This document shows, one piece after another, positions 17,570-27,179 of a stretch of 64,000 nt of DNA. This stretch comes from Anaerotignum sp. (GTDB taxonomy: Bacteria; Bacillota; Clostridia; Lachnospirales; Anaerotignaceae), in NCBI RefSeq assembly GCF_030625865.1, contig NZ_DAOUQB010000009.1, positions 1 through 64,000 of the forward strand. The letters run 5' to 3'. The notes below the pieces were generated by a model. The model worked only from the letters and a program-made list of their open reading frames with translations. It was not told the DNA's origin and made no database searches. Every line of letters starts with the position of its first letter. Position 1 is the stretch's first letter. Position numbers and translations under genes: made by a program.

Positions 17570-17718
17570 TGGGGTAACATTTGAAGCGAAAGACACTGTG
17601 GTGTGGGTATACACTGGGATATTGTTAGAAAAGACAGGGATGGTATCTTGAGCTTTTGATTCAGAAGATAATGTTTTTATAAGAACATTTTAAAAAGTAC
17701 CAAGGGGGATAGGGTGAA

Positions 17719-18498
17719 ATGGATACTGTTGTAAAACGAGAAAATTGTGTCAAGTCCATATTAAAGGCGTTTCAAATTATTGAGGCAATAGATAGATTTG
17801 GAGAGCTTTCCATTGGTCAGCTGAGTCAGACTCTTTCCATGGATAAAGCTACGGTGCATCGTTTGATTAATACCATAAAAGAGGCTGGATATATTGTACA
17901 GAATCCGTATACCAGAAAATATTCAAATAGTGTTAAGCTTTTTACCATTGGAAATCACATTATTGAGAGAACAGGTGTGAAAGAAATTGCCAGACCATAC
18001 ATAGAAGCTGTTGCAAAAGAAACAAAGGAAACAATCAATTTAAGCATGCACAGTGGCAATGACATCGTATATGTTGACAAGATTGAAAGTGACTCTCCCA
18101 TAAAGGTGGGGATTAAAGTGGGAACGGCCCTTCCTATGTATTGTACAGGAATGGGAAAGGCAATTCTTGCTTTTCTTCCTGAAGATACGCTGAACGAAAT
18201 CATCAAGCATACAAATTTTAAAAAGCGTACAGCAAAGACTGTTGCAGGGAAGGAAGCACTACTTGACCAGTTGAAGCTTGTTAGAAAAAATGGTTATGCC
18301 AAAGATGGTGAAGAATATGTGGATGGATTAATTTCTTTTGCTGCACCGATTTTTGACTACAGAAATAGCCCTGTTGCTGCTCTCAGCATTTCCATGCCGA
18401 AGCTTCGCTACAATGAAGGAGAACAAAGGCAGTATTTTGTAAGTCTAGTAAAGAAAACAGCGGCGGCACTATCTAAAGAATTGGGAAACCAAGGATAA
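17719..18498 (+). CDS. IclR-family transcriptional regulator
   Basis: 259 residues. An N-terminal winged helix (residues ~10-75, with LSQTLSMDKATVHRLINTI) is followed by the IclR effector-binding domain (TINLSMHSGNDIVYVDKIES, GTALPMYCTGMGKAILAFL). Family members usually sense a carbon compound and control its catabolic genes. It is followed after 42 bp by panB, and a long palindrome lies upstream, so it probably controls itself and the pan genes. The start ATG is behind AAGGGGGAT. Confidence 0.9.
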   Translation: MDTVVKRENCVKSILKAFQIIEAIDRFGELSIGQLSQTLSMDKATVHRLINTIKEAGYIVQNPYTRKYSNSVKLFTIGNHIIERTGVKEIARPYIEAVAKETKETINLSMHSGNDIVYVDKIESDSPIKVGIKVGTALPMYCTGMGKAILAFLPEDTLNEIIKHTNFKKRTAKTVAGKEALLDQLKLVRKNGYAKDGEEYVDGLISFAAPIFDYRNSPVAALSISMPKLRYNEGEQRQYFVSLVKKTAAALSKELGNQG

Positions 18499-18540
18499 CA
18501 ATCTATAAGTCACTAAAACTTTTAAAGGAGGGGAAAGGCT

Positions 18541-19371
18541 ATGGCAAAAACAAAAATGACGGTAGGAGATTTTAAGAAATTTAAAAAGGAGGGAAAGAAA
18601 TTTAGCTTTGTGACCGCTTATGACTATACAACAGCAACTATCGTAGATGAAAGCGACTGTAACATTATTCTGGTAGGAGATTCTTTAGGTATGATTATGT
18701 TGGGTTATAAGGGGACAGAATCTGTAACGATGGATGATATGGTGCATCATATTCGTCCGGTGGCAAAAGGGGCTCCTCATACATGGATTATCGGAGATAT
18801 GCCTTTTGGGGCCTATATTACGCCGGAAATTGCAGTTGCCAACGCTGTTCGCCTCATTAAGGAGACAAATTGTGACTGCGTAAAACTGGAGGGCGGTGTA
18901 GAAATGCTTCCTCAGATTAAGGCAATTGTAGGAGTTGGCATCAATGTTATGGGACACATTGGCTTGACACCACAAACAGCTTCTTCTCTGGGAGGATTTA
19001 AAGTGCAGGGCGGAACCTCTGAAAGCGCTGCGAAGCTGATTAAGGATGCGATGGAATTGGAAAAGGCAGGATGTTTTTCCATTGTACTGGAATGTGTCCC
19101 ATCTGGGGTTGGGAAAGCTGTAGCGGAAGCAGTGGAAATCCCCATTCTTGGAATTGGAGCGGGACCTCATGTTGATTGTCAGGTTCTTGTGACCCAAGAC
19201 CTTCTTGGAATGTATGGTGATTTCAAGCCCAAATTTGTGAAGCAGTTCGCACAAGTTAGAAAGGTTATGATTGATGGGCTGAACGAATTCCATAAAGAGA
19301 CATTGGATGGAACTTTCCCATCCCCTGAATTTTCTTTTAATAAACAAGTAGATATTCCTAAATTATACTAA
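18541..19371 (+). CDS. panB: 3-methyl-2-oxobutanoate hydroxymethyltransferase (ketopantoate hydroxymethyltransferase)
   Basis: 276 residues, normal for PanB. The TIM-barrel active site is intact: VGDSLGMIMLG and GDMPFGAY supply the metal-binding Asp residues, VKLEGG the substrate-binding region, and LECVP the catalytic Glu, followed by GIGAGPHVDCQVLV. The enzyme moves a hydroxymethyl group from methylene-THF to ketoisovalerate and is reversible. It sits behind an IclR regulator and before panE, with no panC or panD in the window, which leaves room for a degradative role. Ribosome binding site AAAGGAGGGG. Confidence 0.95.
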   Translation: MAKTKMTVGDFKKFKKEGKKFSFVTAYDYTTATIVDESDCNIILVGDSLGMIMLGYKGTESVTMDDMVHHIRPVAKGAPHTWIIGDMPFGAYITPEIAVANAVRLIKETNCDCVKLEGGVEMLPQIKAIVGVGINVMGHIGLTPQTASSLGGFKVQGGTSESAAKLIKDAMELEKAGCFSIVLECVPSGVGKAVAEAVEIPILGIGAGPHVDCQVLVTQDLLGMYGDFKPKFVKQFAQVRKVMIDGLNEFHKETLDGTFPSPEFSFNKQVDIPKLY

Positions 19372-19426
19372 TGGATACAAAGGCAAATTTAGTTGGGTTT
19401 ATCTTAAAGTAGAAAGGAAATGTCAA

Positions 19427-20407
19427 ATGAAAATTGCGATAATCGGTGCGGGAGCCATGGGATGCCTTTATGGCGGAAAATTGTCTACAGTACCTGACAA
19501 CCAAGTCTTTCTTCTTGATGTTTGGAAAGAACACGTAAATGCAATCAACAAAGAAGGCCTCTGCATGGAAGAAAACGGTGAACTGTTGCATTATCATAAT
19601 TTGACTGCGACAACAGAAGCTGCCACGGTTGGTGTTGTTGATTTGGTAATTATATTCGTAAAATCCATACTGACAAGGCAGGCTGTAGAAGGTAATAAAG
19701 CTGTATTTGGAGATAATACAATGGCACTTACTTTGCAAAATGGAATGGGAAACGTTGAGAGTATCGGTTCCCAGATTGGTGCAAAAAATGTGATGGCGGG
19801 AACCACCGCACATGGTGCTACTATGTTGGGCCCAGGAAAGATACGCCATGCGGGGGTTGGAAAAACAATGATTGGCGAGCTTTCCGGAGTAAGGAGCAAA
19901 AGAATCAATGAAATTGCAGAAGTTTTTTCAGCAGCAGGATTGGAAGTTGAGGTTTCGGAAAACGTGTTGGGGCTTGTATGGGATAAACTTCTTGTCAATG
20001 TGGGTATCAATGCATTAACGGGAATTACGAAGCTGACAAACGGCGAACTTCTTGCATATCCAGAAATCGAAGGAATATTGGAAGAGGCTGTGAGGGAAGG
20101 TGTTGCAGTTGCAAATGCCAAGGGAATCGTTTTAGGGCACGCTGACCCTGTGGCACACACCAAGGCGGTTTGCAAAGCGACGGCAGCCAATAAATCTTCT
20201 ATGCTTCAGGATGTGTTGAATCATAAACCCACAGAAATCGATATGATTAACGGTGCAGTTGTGAGAGAAGGAAAAAACACAGGCGTTGCTACCTCGGTAA
20301 ACCAAGTGCTTTGTGGCTTAATTCATTATTTAGAAAGAGAAAGGCAAGGGATCCAATTTGACGGCTATCAGCACGAAAGGACGCTGAGGCACTTAGAACC
20401 TGATTAA
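19427..20407 (+). CDS. panE: 2-dehydropantoate 2-reductase (ketopantoate reductase)
   Basis: 326 residues. The N-terminal NADPH Rossmann motif is IAIIGAGAMGCLYGG; LQNGMGN and the conserved Lys in GLVWDKLLVNVGINALTG follow, then the C-terminal helical domain with the EIDMINGAVV motif. It reduces ketopantoate to pantoate, or oxidises pantoate if the pathway runs backwards. It lies 55 bp after panB and 12 bp before the small membrane protein gene, consistent with one operon. ApbA/PanE paralogues with other substrates exist, but the neighbouring panB makes the assignment strong. Confidence 0.9.
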   Translation: MKIAIIGAGAMGCLYGGKLSTVPDNQVFLLDVWKEHVNAINKEGLCMEENGELLHYHNLTATTEAATVGVVDLVIIFVKSILTRQAVEGNKAVFGDNTMALTLQNGMGNVESIGSQIGAKNVMAGTTAHGATMLGPGKIRHAGVGKTMIGELSGVRSKRINEIAEVFSAAGLEVEVSENVLGLVWDKLLVNVGINALTGITKLTNGELLAYPEIEGILEEAVREGVAVANAKGIVLGHADPVAHTKAVCKATAANKSSMLQDVLNHKPTEIDMINGAVVREGKNTGVATSVNQVLCGLIHYLERERQGIQFDGYQHERTLRHLEPD

Positions 20408-20419
20408 AGGAGGGAAAGT

Positions 20420-20716
20420 ATGGTACCGAAACTGACGGAAAAGGAGAGAAATCTTCAAATTAAAAAGGAAGCCCTTATTTCCATTGGCCTTTATGTTGCT
20501 TTCTTTTTATGGTGGTATTTTGCTGGATATGGTTTGGCAGAAGCTTCTAAAGAATATATTTATATTATGGGGCTGCCCCTTTGGTTCTTCCTAAGCTGCG
20601 TTGTAGGCTATGTTTTATTTTGTATTGCCGTAATTGTTGTCGTCAAGATGTTTTTCAAAGACTTTAGTCTAGATGAAATAGCGGAGGAAGGAAGGAGAGA
20701 GGGGGATGAAGGATGA
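20420..20716 (+). CDS. YhdT/DUF997-type small membrane protein
   Basis: 98 residues with two membrane helices (~20-40 and ~55-82). The RNLQIKKEALISIGLYVAFF start and the GLPLWFFLSCVVGY helix are typical of the YhdT family, which is regularly encoded just before PanF-type sodium symporters. Its stop overlaps the start of panF by 4 bp, so translation is probably coupled and the two likely work as a pair in the membrane. Confidence 0.85.
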   Translation: MVPKLTEKERNLQIKKEALISIGLYVAFFLWWYFAGYGLAEASKEYIYIMGLPLWFFLSCVVGYVLFCIAVIVVVKMFFKDFSLDEIAEEGRREGDEG

Positions 20717-22218
20717 GTTCATATACCATAACCTTAATGACTGTTTTAGTGCTTTATCTCCTTGCAAACTTGGGCATTGGCCTTTTTATCAGCAAAAAAC
20801 AGGCTAAGCTAGATGCTGAAGCTGGAACCGGATTTATCAATAACTACTTTATTGGTGGAAGATCCATGGGCGGCCTTGTATTAGCGATGACGTTGATTGC
20901 CACGTTCACAAGCGCCAGTAGCTTTATTGGCGGCCCTGGTGTTGCATATTCCAAAGGGCTTGTTTGGGTATATTTATCAATCATTCAGGTTCCAACGGCC
21001 TTTATCATTTTAGGGATTTTGGGCAAGAAATTTGCCATCATTTCAAGAAAGACAAACGCCGTAACGGTGACAGACTACTTAAGGGCGAGATACAAATCAC
21101 CGGTAGTTGTTATTGTTTCTTCTATAGCTCTTGTGTTGTTCTTTATGGCCCAGATGATGTCACAGTTTATTGGTGGGGCTGTATTGTTCCAAACAATTAC
21201 AGGACTTCCCTATGTTTACGGATTACTTCTTTTTGGAGCCATTGTTATCCTCTATACAACCATCGGTGGGTTTAAGGCAGTGGTAACTACGGATACCATA
21301 CAGGGTCTTGTTATGGTTTTGGGTGGTTTTATCATTTTGTTTACTATTGTGCGTGTGGGCGGAGGTTTTGAAGCTATTGTGGAAAAACTTAACGTGGTGA
21401 ATCCCACATGGAATGATCCCACTGTGGGCGGTACAACACCAAAGGCATATGTAATGTCTTTCTGGGTACTTGTTGGTATTGGTGTGTTGGGTCTTCCTCA
21501 AACTGCCGTAAGAGGTATGGGCTTTAAGGACACAAAATCTCTCCACAATGCTATGATTTACGGCACCATTGTAGTGGGATTTTTAATGCTTGTTATGCAT
21601 ATTTCGGGAGCATTTGCACCGGCAGTTTTAGACCCCTCTGAGATTGCATCTTCTGACTATGTTGTACCTACTTTGGTGTTGAAATATATGAATCCCGTAG
21701 TGGCAGGCTTATTTATTGCGGCACCCCTATCAGCAGTGATGTCAACGGTATCTTCTTTGCTGATTTTGGCTTCTGCGGCCATAGTCAAGGATATTTACCT
21801 CAACTACATTGCCAAGGAAAAGGGGAATGTTGATAAGAATGATGCAAAATTTGATAAGAAAATCGGAAAAATGAGTATGATCACTACTTTAATTGTAGGA
21901 ATTATCGTATTTATATTTACGATTTATCCGCCTGATTTGATTGTTTGGATTAATCTTTTTGCAATGGGTGGTCTTGAATGCGCATTTTTATGCCCAATTC
22001 TGTTTGGCTTGTATTGGAAAAAAGCAAATGCAACGGGGGCAATTTTATCCAGTGTTATCGGCGTTGTTTGTTTCTTGCTAATGACTACTTATAAAGTAAG
22101 TATTCTTGGCACGACTCCCATCGTACCATCCATCGTGGTTTCTATTGCAGTATTTGTTGTTGGTAGTTTGGTAGGGAAAAAATCAGACGAAGAAACTCTG
22201 AAATTGTTCTACTCGTAA
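20713..22218 (+). CDS. panF: sodium/pantothenate symporter
   Basis: 501 residues with about 13 membrane helices of the solute:sodium symporter family. It carries IGGRSMGGLVLAMTLIATF, ASSFIGGPG and the AAPLSAVMSTVSSLLILAS segment, close to the PanF signature. Placement after panB, panE and the YhdT-like gene supports pantothenate as substrate. Import of finished pantothenate in an operon with pantoate-handling enzymes suggests salvage or breakdown. Other carboxylates cannot be excluded. Confidence 0.85.
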   Translation: MSSYTITLMTVLVLYLLANLGIGLFISKKQAKLDAEAGTGFINNYFIGGRSMGGLVLAMTLIATFTSASSFIGGPGVAYSKGLVWVYLSIIQVPTAFIILGILGKKFAIISRKTNAVTVTDYLRARYKSPVVVIVSSIALVLFFMAQMMSQFIGGAVLFQTITGLPYVYGLLLFGAIVILYTTIGGFKAVVTTDTIQGLVMVLGGFIILFTIVRVGGGFEAIVEKLNVVNPTWNDPTVGGTTPKAYVMSFWVLVGIGVLGLPQTAVRGMGFKDTKSLHNAMIYGTIVVGFLMLVMHISGAFAPAVLDPSEIASSDYVVPTLVLKYMNPVVAGLFIAAPLSAVMSTVSSLLILASAAIVKDIYLNYIAKEKGNVDKNDAKFDKKIGKMSMITTLIVGIIVFIFTIYPPDLIVWINLFAMGGLECAFLCPILFGLYWKKANATGAILSSVIGVVCFLLMTTYKVSILGTTPIVPSIVVSIAVFVVGSLVGKKSDEETLKLFYS

Positions 22219-22289
22219 GAAATAGTAAGTAATAAAAAAGCAAAGTGGGCTACCAAGGTTTCCTGCATTTATGCTATTTAAGGAGGAAA

Positions 22290-22311
22290 GCCCCACCTAA
22301 AATGGTGGGGC
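22290..22311. repeat. GC-rich 8-bp hairpin
   Basis: GCCCCACC and GGTGGGGC pair around TAAAAT, just behind an AGGAGGAAA stretch. No T-run follows, so it is not a standard terminator. It may reduce read-through or be left from an IS200-like end. Confidence 0.45.
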
Positions 22312-22425
22312 GCTAACTTTTCAACTTAAAAAAGGGCACAAGTAATGATTGATTCCTAAGGTGTTGAAAAAATCTTCCGTTATGGGGAGTTTACAATATT
22401 GATAGTCTCGACAAGGGGGGAGACA

Positions 22426-24072
22426 ATGAAATTTGATTTTTCATACATAGATACGGCTTTTATAAGTGGCAAAGTGATAACTGTAAATGAAAGAGATGAA
22501 ATTGCGGAGGCCGTGGGTGTAAAAGGCAATAAAATTGTTTTCGTGGGTTCCGATGAAGAAATCTTAAAGATCAAAGATAGTAAAACGAAAATGATTCATT
22601 TGCGAGGCAAAACACTGATGCCGGGTTTGATAGATTCTCATTACCATCCCATTCTTTCCGGGTTATTGGGGAAGGATTTGGATGCACCTATGATTGATAC
22701 TTTTTACGAAAACTGCAAATCTCTATCCTATATGTTGCAGATGGTAGAAGATGCAGCGAAAAGAAAGAAACCGGGACAATGGATTTCTATGATGGGCTAT
22801 GAACCAACTCTTTTTCCGGAACAACGCCATCCCACCATTTATGAGTTGGATTCAGCGGCACCCAATAATCCCGTTCACTGTATGCATGGTGGAGGACATA
22901 TATGTATGTACAATTCTAAAGCATTGGAGTATTTAGATGTCTATACAGCGAAGGATGCGAAAAAATATCCTGAAGATGAAGTAGAGGTTGTTGATGGAAA
23001 ATTAACCGGAATGGTTAGAGGGCATACCCATTTTTGGCTTTGGGGCAAGGTTGAATATACACAACAGGCGCAGGAACGGGCGGCAATGAAGGCACATCAG
23101 CATTGTTTGGAGAATGGTATTACCTCCATTCACGACTGCGGAGAATGTGATAAACCATCCTATCATATTATGCAAAAACTATGCCGAGAGGGAAAGTTTA
23201 AAGTCCGTTCTTATATGATGCTGCATAGTATTTTTGGAAAGAGATATTCTTTGATGGATAATGAACATTTTTTGGAATTAGGTTTGGCCAGCGGCCTTGG
23301 GGATGAACATTTTAAGATTGGCAGTTCAAAATTTATGATTGACGGTGGTTCTGGTGGACCTTCTTGTGCAACCAGAAAGCCTTATTCCCATAATCCTCAC
23401 CTTCCCAGAGAAAAAGACTGGGAAAGAGAGGAGGTGGCGGAGTATATCAAAAAATTAAATGATGCGGAATGCCAAATAACAGCGCATGCTATTGGAGATT
23501 TAGCTGTGGAATTTATGGTGGAGGGGTATGAGAAAGCCTTCGAAACAAATCCAAGGCAGGATCTTCGTCACAGGATTGAACATTGCACCATTGTGGATGA
23601 AGATTTGGTGAACCGTATGGCAAAAATGAATATCTGTCCCAGCGTAAATGTATCTTCCATTCAGAAGCTGGGGGCACAATTCGTTGACTTCTATGGGGAG
23701 GGGAGAAATAAGTATATCTGTGCCCTTCGAAGTATGCTGGATGCCGGGGTGAAATGTTCTTTACATAGTGATATCCCATCCTATCCTGCCGGGCTTGCTG
23801 TTTTAGATGCCGCTGTAAATCGGTATGATAGGTCTGTTGGGTTTCAATGTAATAAAATGCAGGCTGTCTCGGTACTTGAAGCAATTCGTTGTGCTACAAT
23901 AAATGGAGCATACAGTTCCTTTGAAGAAGATATTAAGGGCAGTATTGAGGTTGGAAAGTTGGCAGATTTGATTGTTCTCTCAGAGGATATTCTTGCCATC
24001 CCTCCTATGGACATTGTGAATTTGGAAGTGGAAATGACCATGATTGATGGAGTTATTGAATATCAAAGGTAA
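22426..24072 (+). CDS. YtcJ-type amidohydrolase
   Basis: About 548 residues from ATG 22426, behind AAGGGGGG. The N-terminal beta domain ends with LMPGLIDSHYHP (metal-binding HxH). Further on are MHGGGH, CQITAHAIGD and RIEHCTIVD supplying later metal ligands, and CSLHSDIPSYPAG with the catalytic Asp. YtcJ-like enzymes cleave amide or formamide-type bonds, and substrates are rarely known. It lies about 208 bp after panF on the same strand behind a GC-rich hairpin. One hypothesis is that it cleaves the amide bond of pantothenate, but nothing in the sequence proves it. Confidence 0.8.
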   Translation: MKFDFSYIDTAFISGKVITVNERDEIAEAVGVKGNKIVFVGSDEEILKIKDSKTKMIHLRGKTLMPGLIDSHYHPILSGLLGKDLDAPMIDTFYENCKSLSYMLQMVEDAAKRKKPGQWISMMGYEPTLFPEQRHPTIYELDSAAPNNPVHCMHGGGHICMYNSKALEYLDVYTAKDAKKYPEDEVEVVDGKLTGMVRGHTHFWLWGKVEYTQQAQERAAMKAHQHCLENGITSIHDCGECDKPSYHIMQKLCREGKFKVRSYMMLHSIFGKRYSLMDNEHFLELGLASGLGDEHFKIGSSKFMIDGGSGGPSCATRKPYSHNPHLPREKDWEREEVAEYIKKLNDAECQITAHAIGDLAVEFMVEGYEKAFETNPRQDLRHRIEHCTIVDEDLVNRMAKMNICPSVNVSSIQKLGAQFVDFYGEGRNKYICALRSMLDAGVKCSLHSDIPSYPAGLAVLDAAVNRYDRSVGFQCNKMQAVSVLEAIRCATINGAYSSFEEDIKGSIEVGKLADLIVLSEDILAIPPMDIVNLEVEMTMIDGVIEYQR

Positions 24073-24139
24073 AGGAAATTTCAAAATCATTTAACCCCCA
24101 ATTTTATAATTGCGGATTTAGAATATGCTTGTTATAGTA

Positions 24140-24168
24140 TTGACTATGTTTTTTTATTGTGATAATAT
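24140..24168 (+). promoter_or_regulatory. promoter of the thiC transcript
   Basis: TTGACT at 24140 and TAATAT at 24163 with a 17-bp spacer, 19 bp ahead of the TPP aptamer. Confidence 0.75.
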
Positions 24169-24186
24169 GAGAGAAAATAAATAAAA

Positions 24187-24273
24187 GCAGGGGAGCTTGT
24201 GTACAGGCTGAGAGGAAGTAATAACTTCGACCCTTAACCTGATTTGGATAATGCCAACGTAGGAAGCGCAAGT
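24187..24273 (+). ncRNA. TPP riboswitch (THI box)
   Basis: The conserved THI-box elements appear in order: GGGGAGC, GGCTGAGAGGA, CGACCCTTAACCTGAT, then GGATAATGCCAACGTAGGAA. They match the thiamin-pyrophosphate aptamer. A terminator hairpin follows at once, ahead of thiC, so it should stop transcription when TPP is plentiful. Confidence 0.95.
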
Positions 24274-24285
24274 GCCGTTTATCGT

Positions 24286-24322
24286 AGCAGAAAGTACCAA
24301 TCAAGGTATTTTCTGCTTTTTT
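24286..24322 (+). terminator. riboswitch-controlled terminator
   Basis: AGCAGAAAGTACC pairs with GGTATTTTCTGCT (one G-U) across AATCAA and is followed by six T. It is the expression platform of the TPP riboswitch. Confidence 0.9.
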
Positions 24323-24386
24323 AGTTAAAAATAAATGAGTTTAATTCCCTGTTTCTTTAAATTTACTAAGAAAAGGAGAAAGAATT

Positions 24387-25688
24387 ATGAATTATAACAC
24401 GCAAATGGAAGCAGCCAAAAAAGGAATTATAACGCCACAAATGAAACTTGTTGCAAAAAAAGAATGCAGAGATCCAGAGTTTATCAGACAGTATGTGGCA
24501 GAAGGCAAAATTGCAATTTGCGCCAACAAAAATCACAAATGTGTGGACGCAAACGGTGTTGGTTCTATGCTTAGAACAAAAATAAATGTAAACCTTGGTG
24601 TTTCCAGAGATTGCAAGGATTATGACGTTGAAATGAAAAAGGTTATGGAAGCTGTAAATATGGGGGCAGAAGCTATTATGGACTTGTCTTCCCATGGAGA
24701 TACAACAGGATTTCGAAGGAAGCTGACTTCTGAATGCCCGGCTATGGTCGGTACAGTACCTGTTTATGATTCTGTTATACATTATCAAAGAGATTTAGCG
24801 ACTTTAACAGCGAAAGATTTTATTGAGGTGGTGCGACTACATGCACAAGACGGTGTTGACTTTGTAACCTTACACTGTGGTATAACACGCAAAACCATTG
24901 AGCAAATAAAATCACATAAAAGAAAAATGAATATTGTATCCAGAGGTGGCTCTCTTGTGTTTGCTTGGATGTGTATGACAGGAAATGAAAATCCATTCTA
25001 CGAGTATTATGATGAAATTCTTGAAATTTGTAGAGAATATGATGTTACCATTTCCTTAGGCGATGCCTGCCGTCCAGGTTGTCTTGCTGATGCAGGGGAT
25101 GTTTGTCAAATAGATGAGCTGGTTCGTTTAGGTGAATTAACAAAAAGAGCTTGGGCAAAAGATGTTCAAGTTATGGTTGAAGGTCCTGGGCATGTTCCTC
25201 TTGATCAAGTGGAAGCAAACATGAAAATACAACAAACCATTTGTATGGGCGCACCTTTCTATGTGCTTGGCCCTATCGTAACAGATATTGCTCCCGGATA
25301 TGATCATATCACTGCGGCAATCGGTGGTGCTGTTGCGGCAATGGCAGGGGCAGCGTTCCTATGCTATGTTACTCCGGCGGAACATCTTGCATTGCCAAAT
25401 GTTGATGATGTAAAACAAGGGATTATTGCTAGTAAAATCGCAGCTCATGCAGCGGATATTGCAAAGAAAATACCAAATGCAAGAGATTTAGATGATAAAA
25501 TGGCAGATGCAAGAAGAAAATTGGACTGGGAAGGGCAGTGGGAATGTGCCCTTGATCCTGAATATGCAAAATCTATCCGTGATGAAAGAACGCCTGAATT
25601 TGATGATACTTGTTCTATGTGCGGTAAGTTTTGTGCTGTGAGAAGTATGAATAAAGCCTTAAGTAATGAATATATTGATATTTTGTAA
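24387..25688 (+). CDS. thiC: phosphomethylpyrimidine synthase
   Basis: 433 residues, the usual length of the clostridial form that lacks the long N-terminal domain. This radical-SAM enzyme turns aminoimidazole ribotide into hydroxymethylpyrimidine phosphate, the pyrimidine half of thiamin. The C-terminal cluster motif is present (CSMCGKFC), as are [12 protein letters not shown] and [15 protein letters not shown]. It stands alone behind a TPP riboswitch with no other thiamin genes nearby, so the remaining pathway must be elsewhere. Ribosome binding site AAGGAG. Confidence 0.97.
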   Translation: MNYNTQMEAAKKGIITPQMKLVAKKECRDPEFIRQYVAEGKIAICANKNHKCVDANGVGSMLRTKINVNLGVSRDCKDYDVEMKKVMEAVNMGAEAIMDLSSHGDTTGFRRKLTSECPAMVGTVPVYDSVIHYQRDLATLTAKDFIEVVRLHAQDGVDFVTLHCGITRKTIEQIKSHKRKMNIVSRGGSLVFAWMCMTGNENPFYEYYDEILEICREYDVTISLGDACRPGCLADAGDVCQIDELVRLGELTKRAWAKDVQVMVEGPGHVPLDQVEANMKIQQTICMGAPFYVLGPIVTDIAPGYDHITAAIGGAVAAMAGAAFLCYVTPAEHLALPNVDDVKQGIIASKIAAHAADIAKKIPNARDLDDKMADARRKLDWEGQWECALDPEYAKSIRDERTPEFDDTCSMCGKFCAVRSMNKALSNEYIDIL

Positions 25689-25728
25689 TGGCTTTAAAAA
25701 TAAAGATTGTACTTGTAGAATGTCCATG

Positions 25729-26965
25729 TCAAGGAACTAGCCAATTACCTGTTGCTACAATAAGGGAAATCAGTTTTAGCGTATTATCATAAAAAGTACC
25801 AGATGTAATAGGTGTGTTTATGATGTAATTCCAGAGTGCTAATTTCCATGCATCATTATTAGGCTCACAAAGGGCAGAAACCAAGAAAGGTGCAATAAAT
25901 GATAGTTGACTCGGCGTACCAAAGGAAGTGCCGGGTATACCATTGGCTAGATAGTATCCAGACATAATTTGAGCGGGATTATCTTTGGTTTTCAGTTGTA
26001 CCCATGAATTTAACCTACGGAGTTGATTGGATACAGGAGTATGATACAAGATACTGTCCATAGCATAACGCCAAGGGATACGACAGCTATTATAATAGTA
26101 GTCACCATCATGGGTAGACTCAAGTACTTTGTATGTGGGGGGCAATGTAGTGATGATTAACTTGGATAAAAAAATCAGGCATAAGTCCATTTAGCATACT
26201 TTGAAGTGTCATTTGATAGTTAATGATAGAGTGTATACGGAAGAGAACATTTTTCCATTTACATCTATTCTGTATGTCCACTTTTAGAAAGTTTTTAATA
26301 GTATAAGTGATAAAATCTGAGCTTCGGGTAACGCCAGTATAAAAGCCCTGATTTTCCTCAAGCACCCAGTCTCCAAGCAAAAGAATGGAAGTTTGAGGGA
26401 AAACACAACGCATCATTAATGCATTCATTCGCAATCGTGCATCGTTAAAATAATTGCTTGCTGGATTTGTTTTACCCCACAGTCGATGTGCCAGAAGCAG
26501 GCCATAGGTAATGTCCATATCTCCGTCTGTAGCAGAGGAGGTCTTATCACTGCTGTTAATGATAATATGGTCAGGTGTCTCTATTTGTTGCCATGCCATG
26601 AGATTGGGATTATAGTAGCTTGGATAGTGTTTTATGTAGTTACATAGTGCTTCAAAGTGTTTTTTGGCATCTTTATCAAAGGGAGACATCATGGGGAAAA
26701 TGCACATACCATATCCCATGGCTTCAGAACAGGTTACGGCATTGTTTTCTGTTGGCTGGTCATATGTATAAAAGAGATATTCTTGAAGTGGTGAGGTTTC
26801 TTGGACTTTTCTGAGATACCGAGTTTTCCATTCTTCATAAAATGAAACAAGTATTTTATTTAAAGTTTTCTGTGAATAGGTGGATTTTAAAGTATTATTG
26901 TAAAGCAATGGGATACCTCCGGAATTAAGCAAAGTGAATTTTATAAGTATATATTCTTTTGTCAT
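25729..26965 (-). pseudogene. glycoside hydrolase family 8 gene, frameshifted
   Basis: The 26120-26965 frame gives the first 281 residues, with SEAMGYGMCIFPMM (GH8 catalytic Glu region) and ATDGDMDITYGLLLAHRLWG (the GH8 signature with the second acid). The 25729-26190 frame gives the rest, with YYYNSCRIPWRYAMD and GYYLANGIPG. The frames join at a run of seven T on the coding strand (26168-26174). Repaired, the protein is about 410 residues, normal for GH8 endoglucanase, chitosanase or reducing-end xylanase. No signal peptide is visible at the first Met, unusual for this family. Either a true pseudogene, slippage or a base-calling error. Confidence 0.8.
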
Positions 26966-27042
26966 AGAGACTATGTTTAAAGGCTATTGAACTGCACAAT
27001 ATTACAGGGGGATATGGATAAAAAATTTTGGATGGGTCATGT

Positions 27043-27092
27043 AAAAAGGCTAAGAGATAGGTCAATATAAGACTTAAGACTTAGCTTTTTTT
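27043..27092 (+). terminator. hairpin with A- and T-flanks ahead of the aldolase gene
   Basis: GCTAAG at 27049 pairs with CTTAGC at 27080, extended by AAAAA/TTTTT and followed by a T-run. The loop is long (25 nt). It may end leftward or rightward transcripts. Confidence 0.5.
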
Positions 27093-27179
27093 ATGGTTCC
27101 ATGTTAATATAATTCAAAATCTGGTATAATATTGAAAGAATTAGGTGATGAAGGAACTAACTTTAAGGAGGAATATGGA

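Noticed and set aside
18685-19347. 220-codon minus-strand ORF opposite panB
   Set aside because: Antisense shadow of a clear panB gene; composition and lack of a start site fit chance.
19594-20190. 198-codon minus-strand ORF opposite panE
   Set aside because: Antisense shadow; low-complexity Ala/Ser/Pro content from reading the codons backwards.
22290-22311. IS200/IS605 end
   Set aside because: Only one GC-rich hairpin is present; no transposase or second end nearby.
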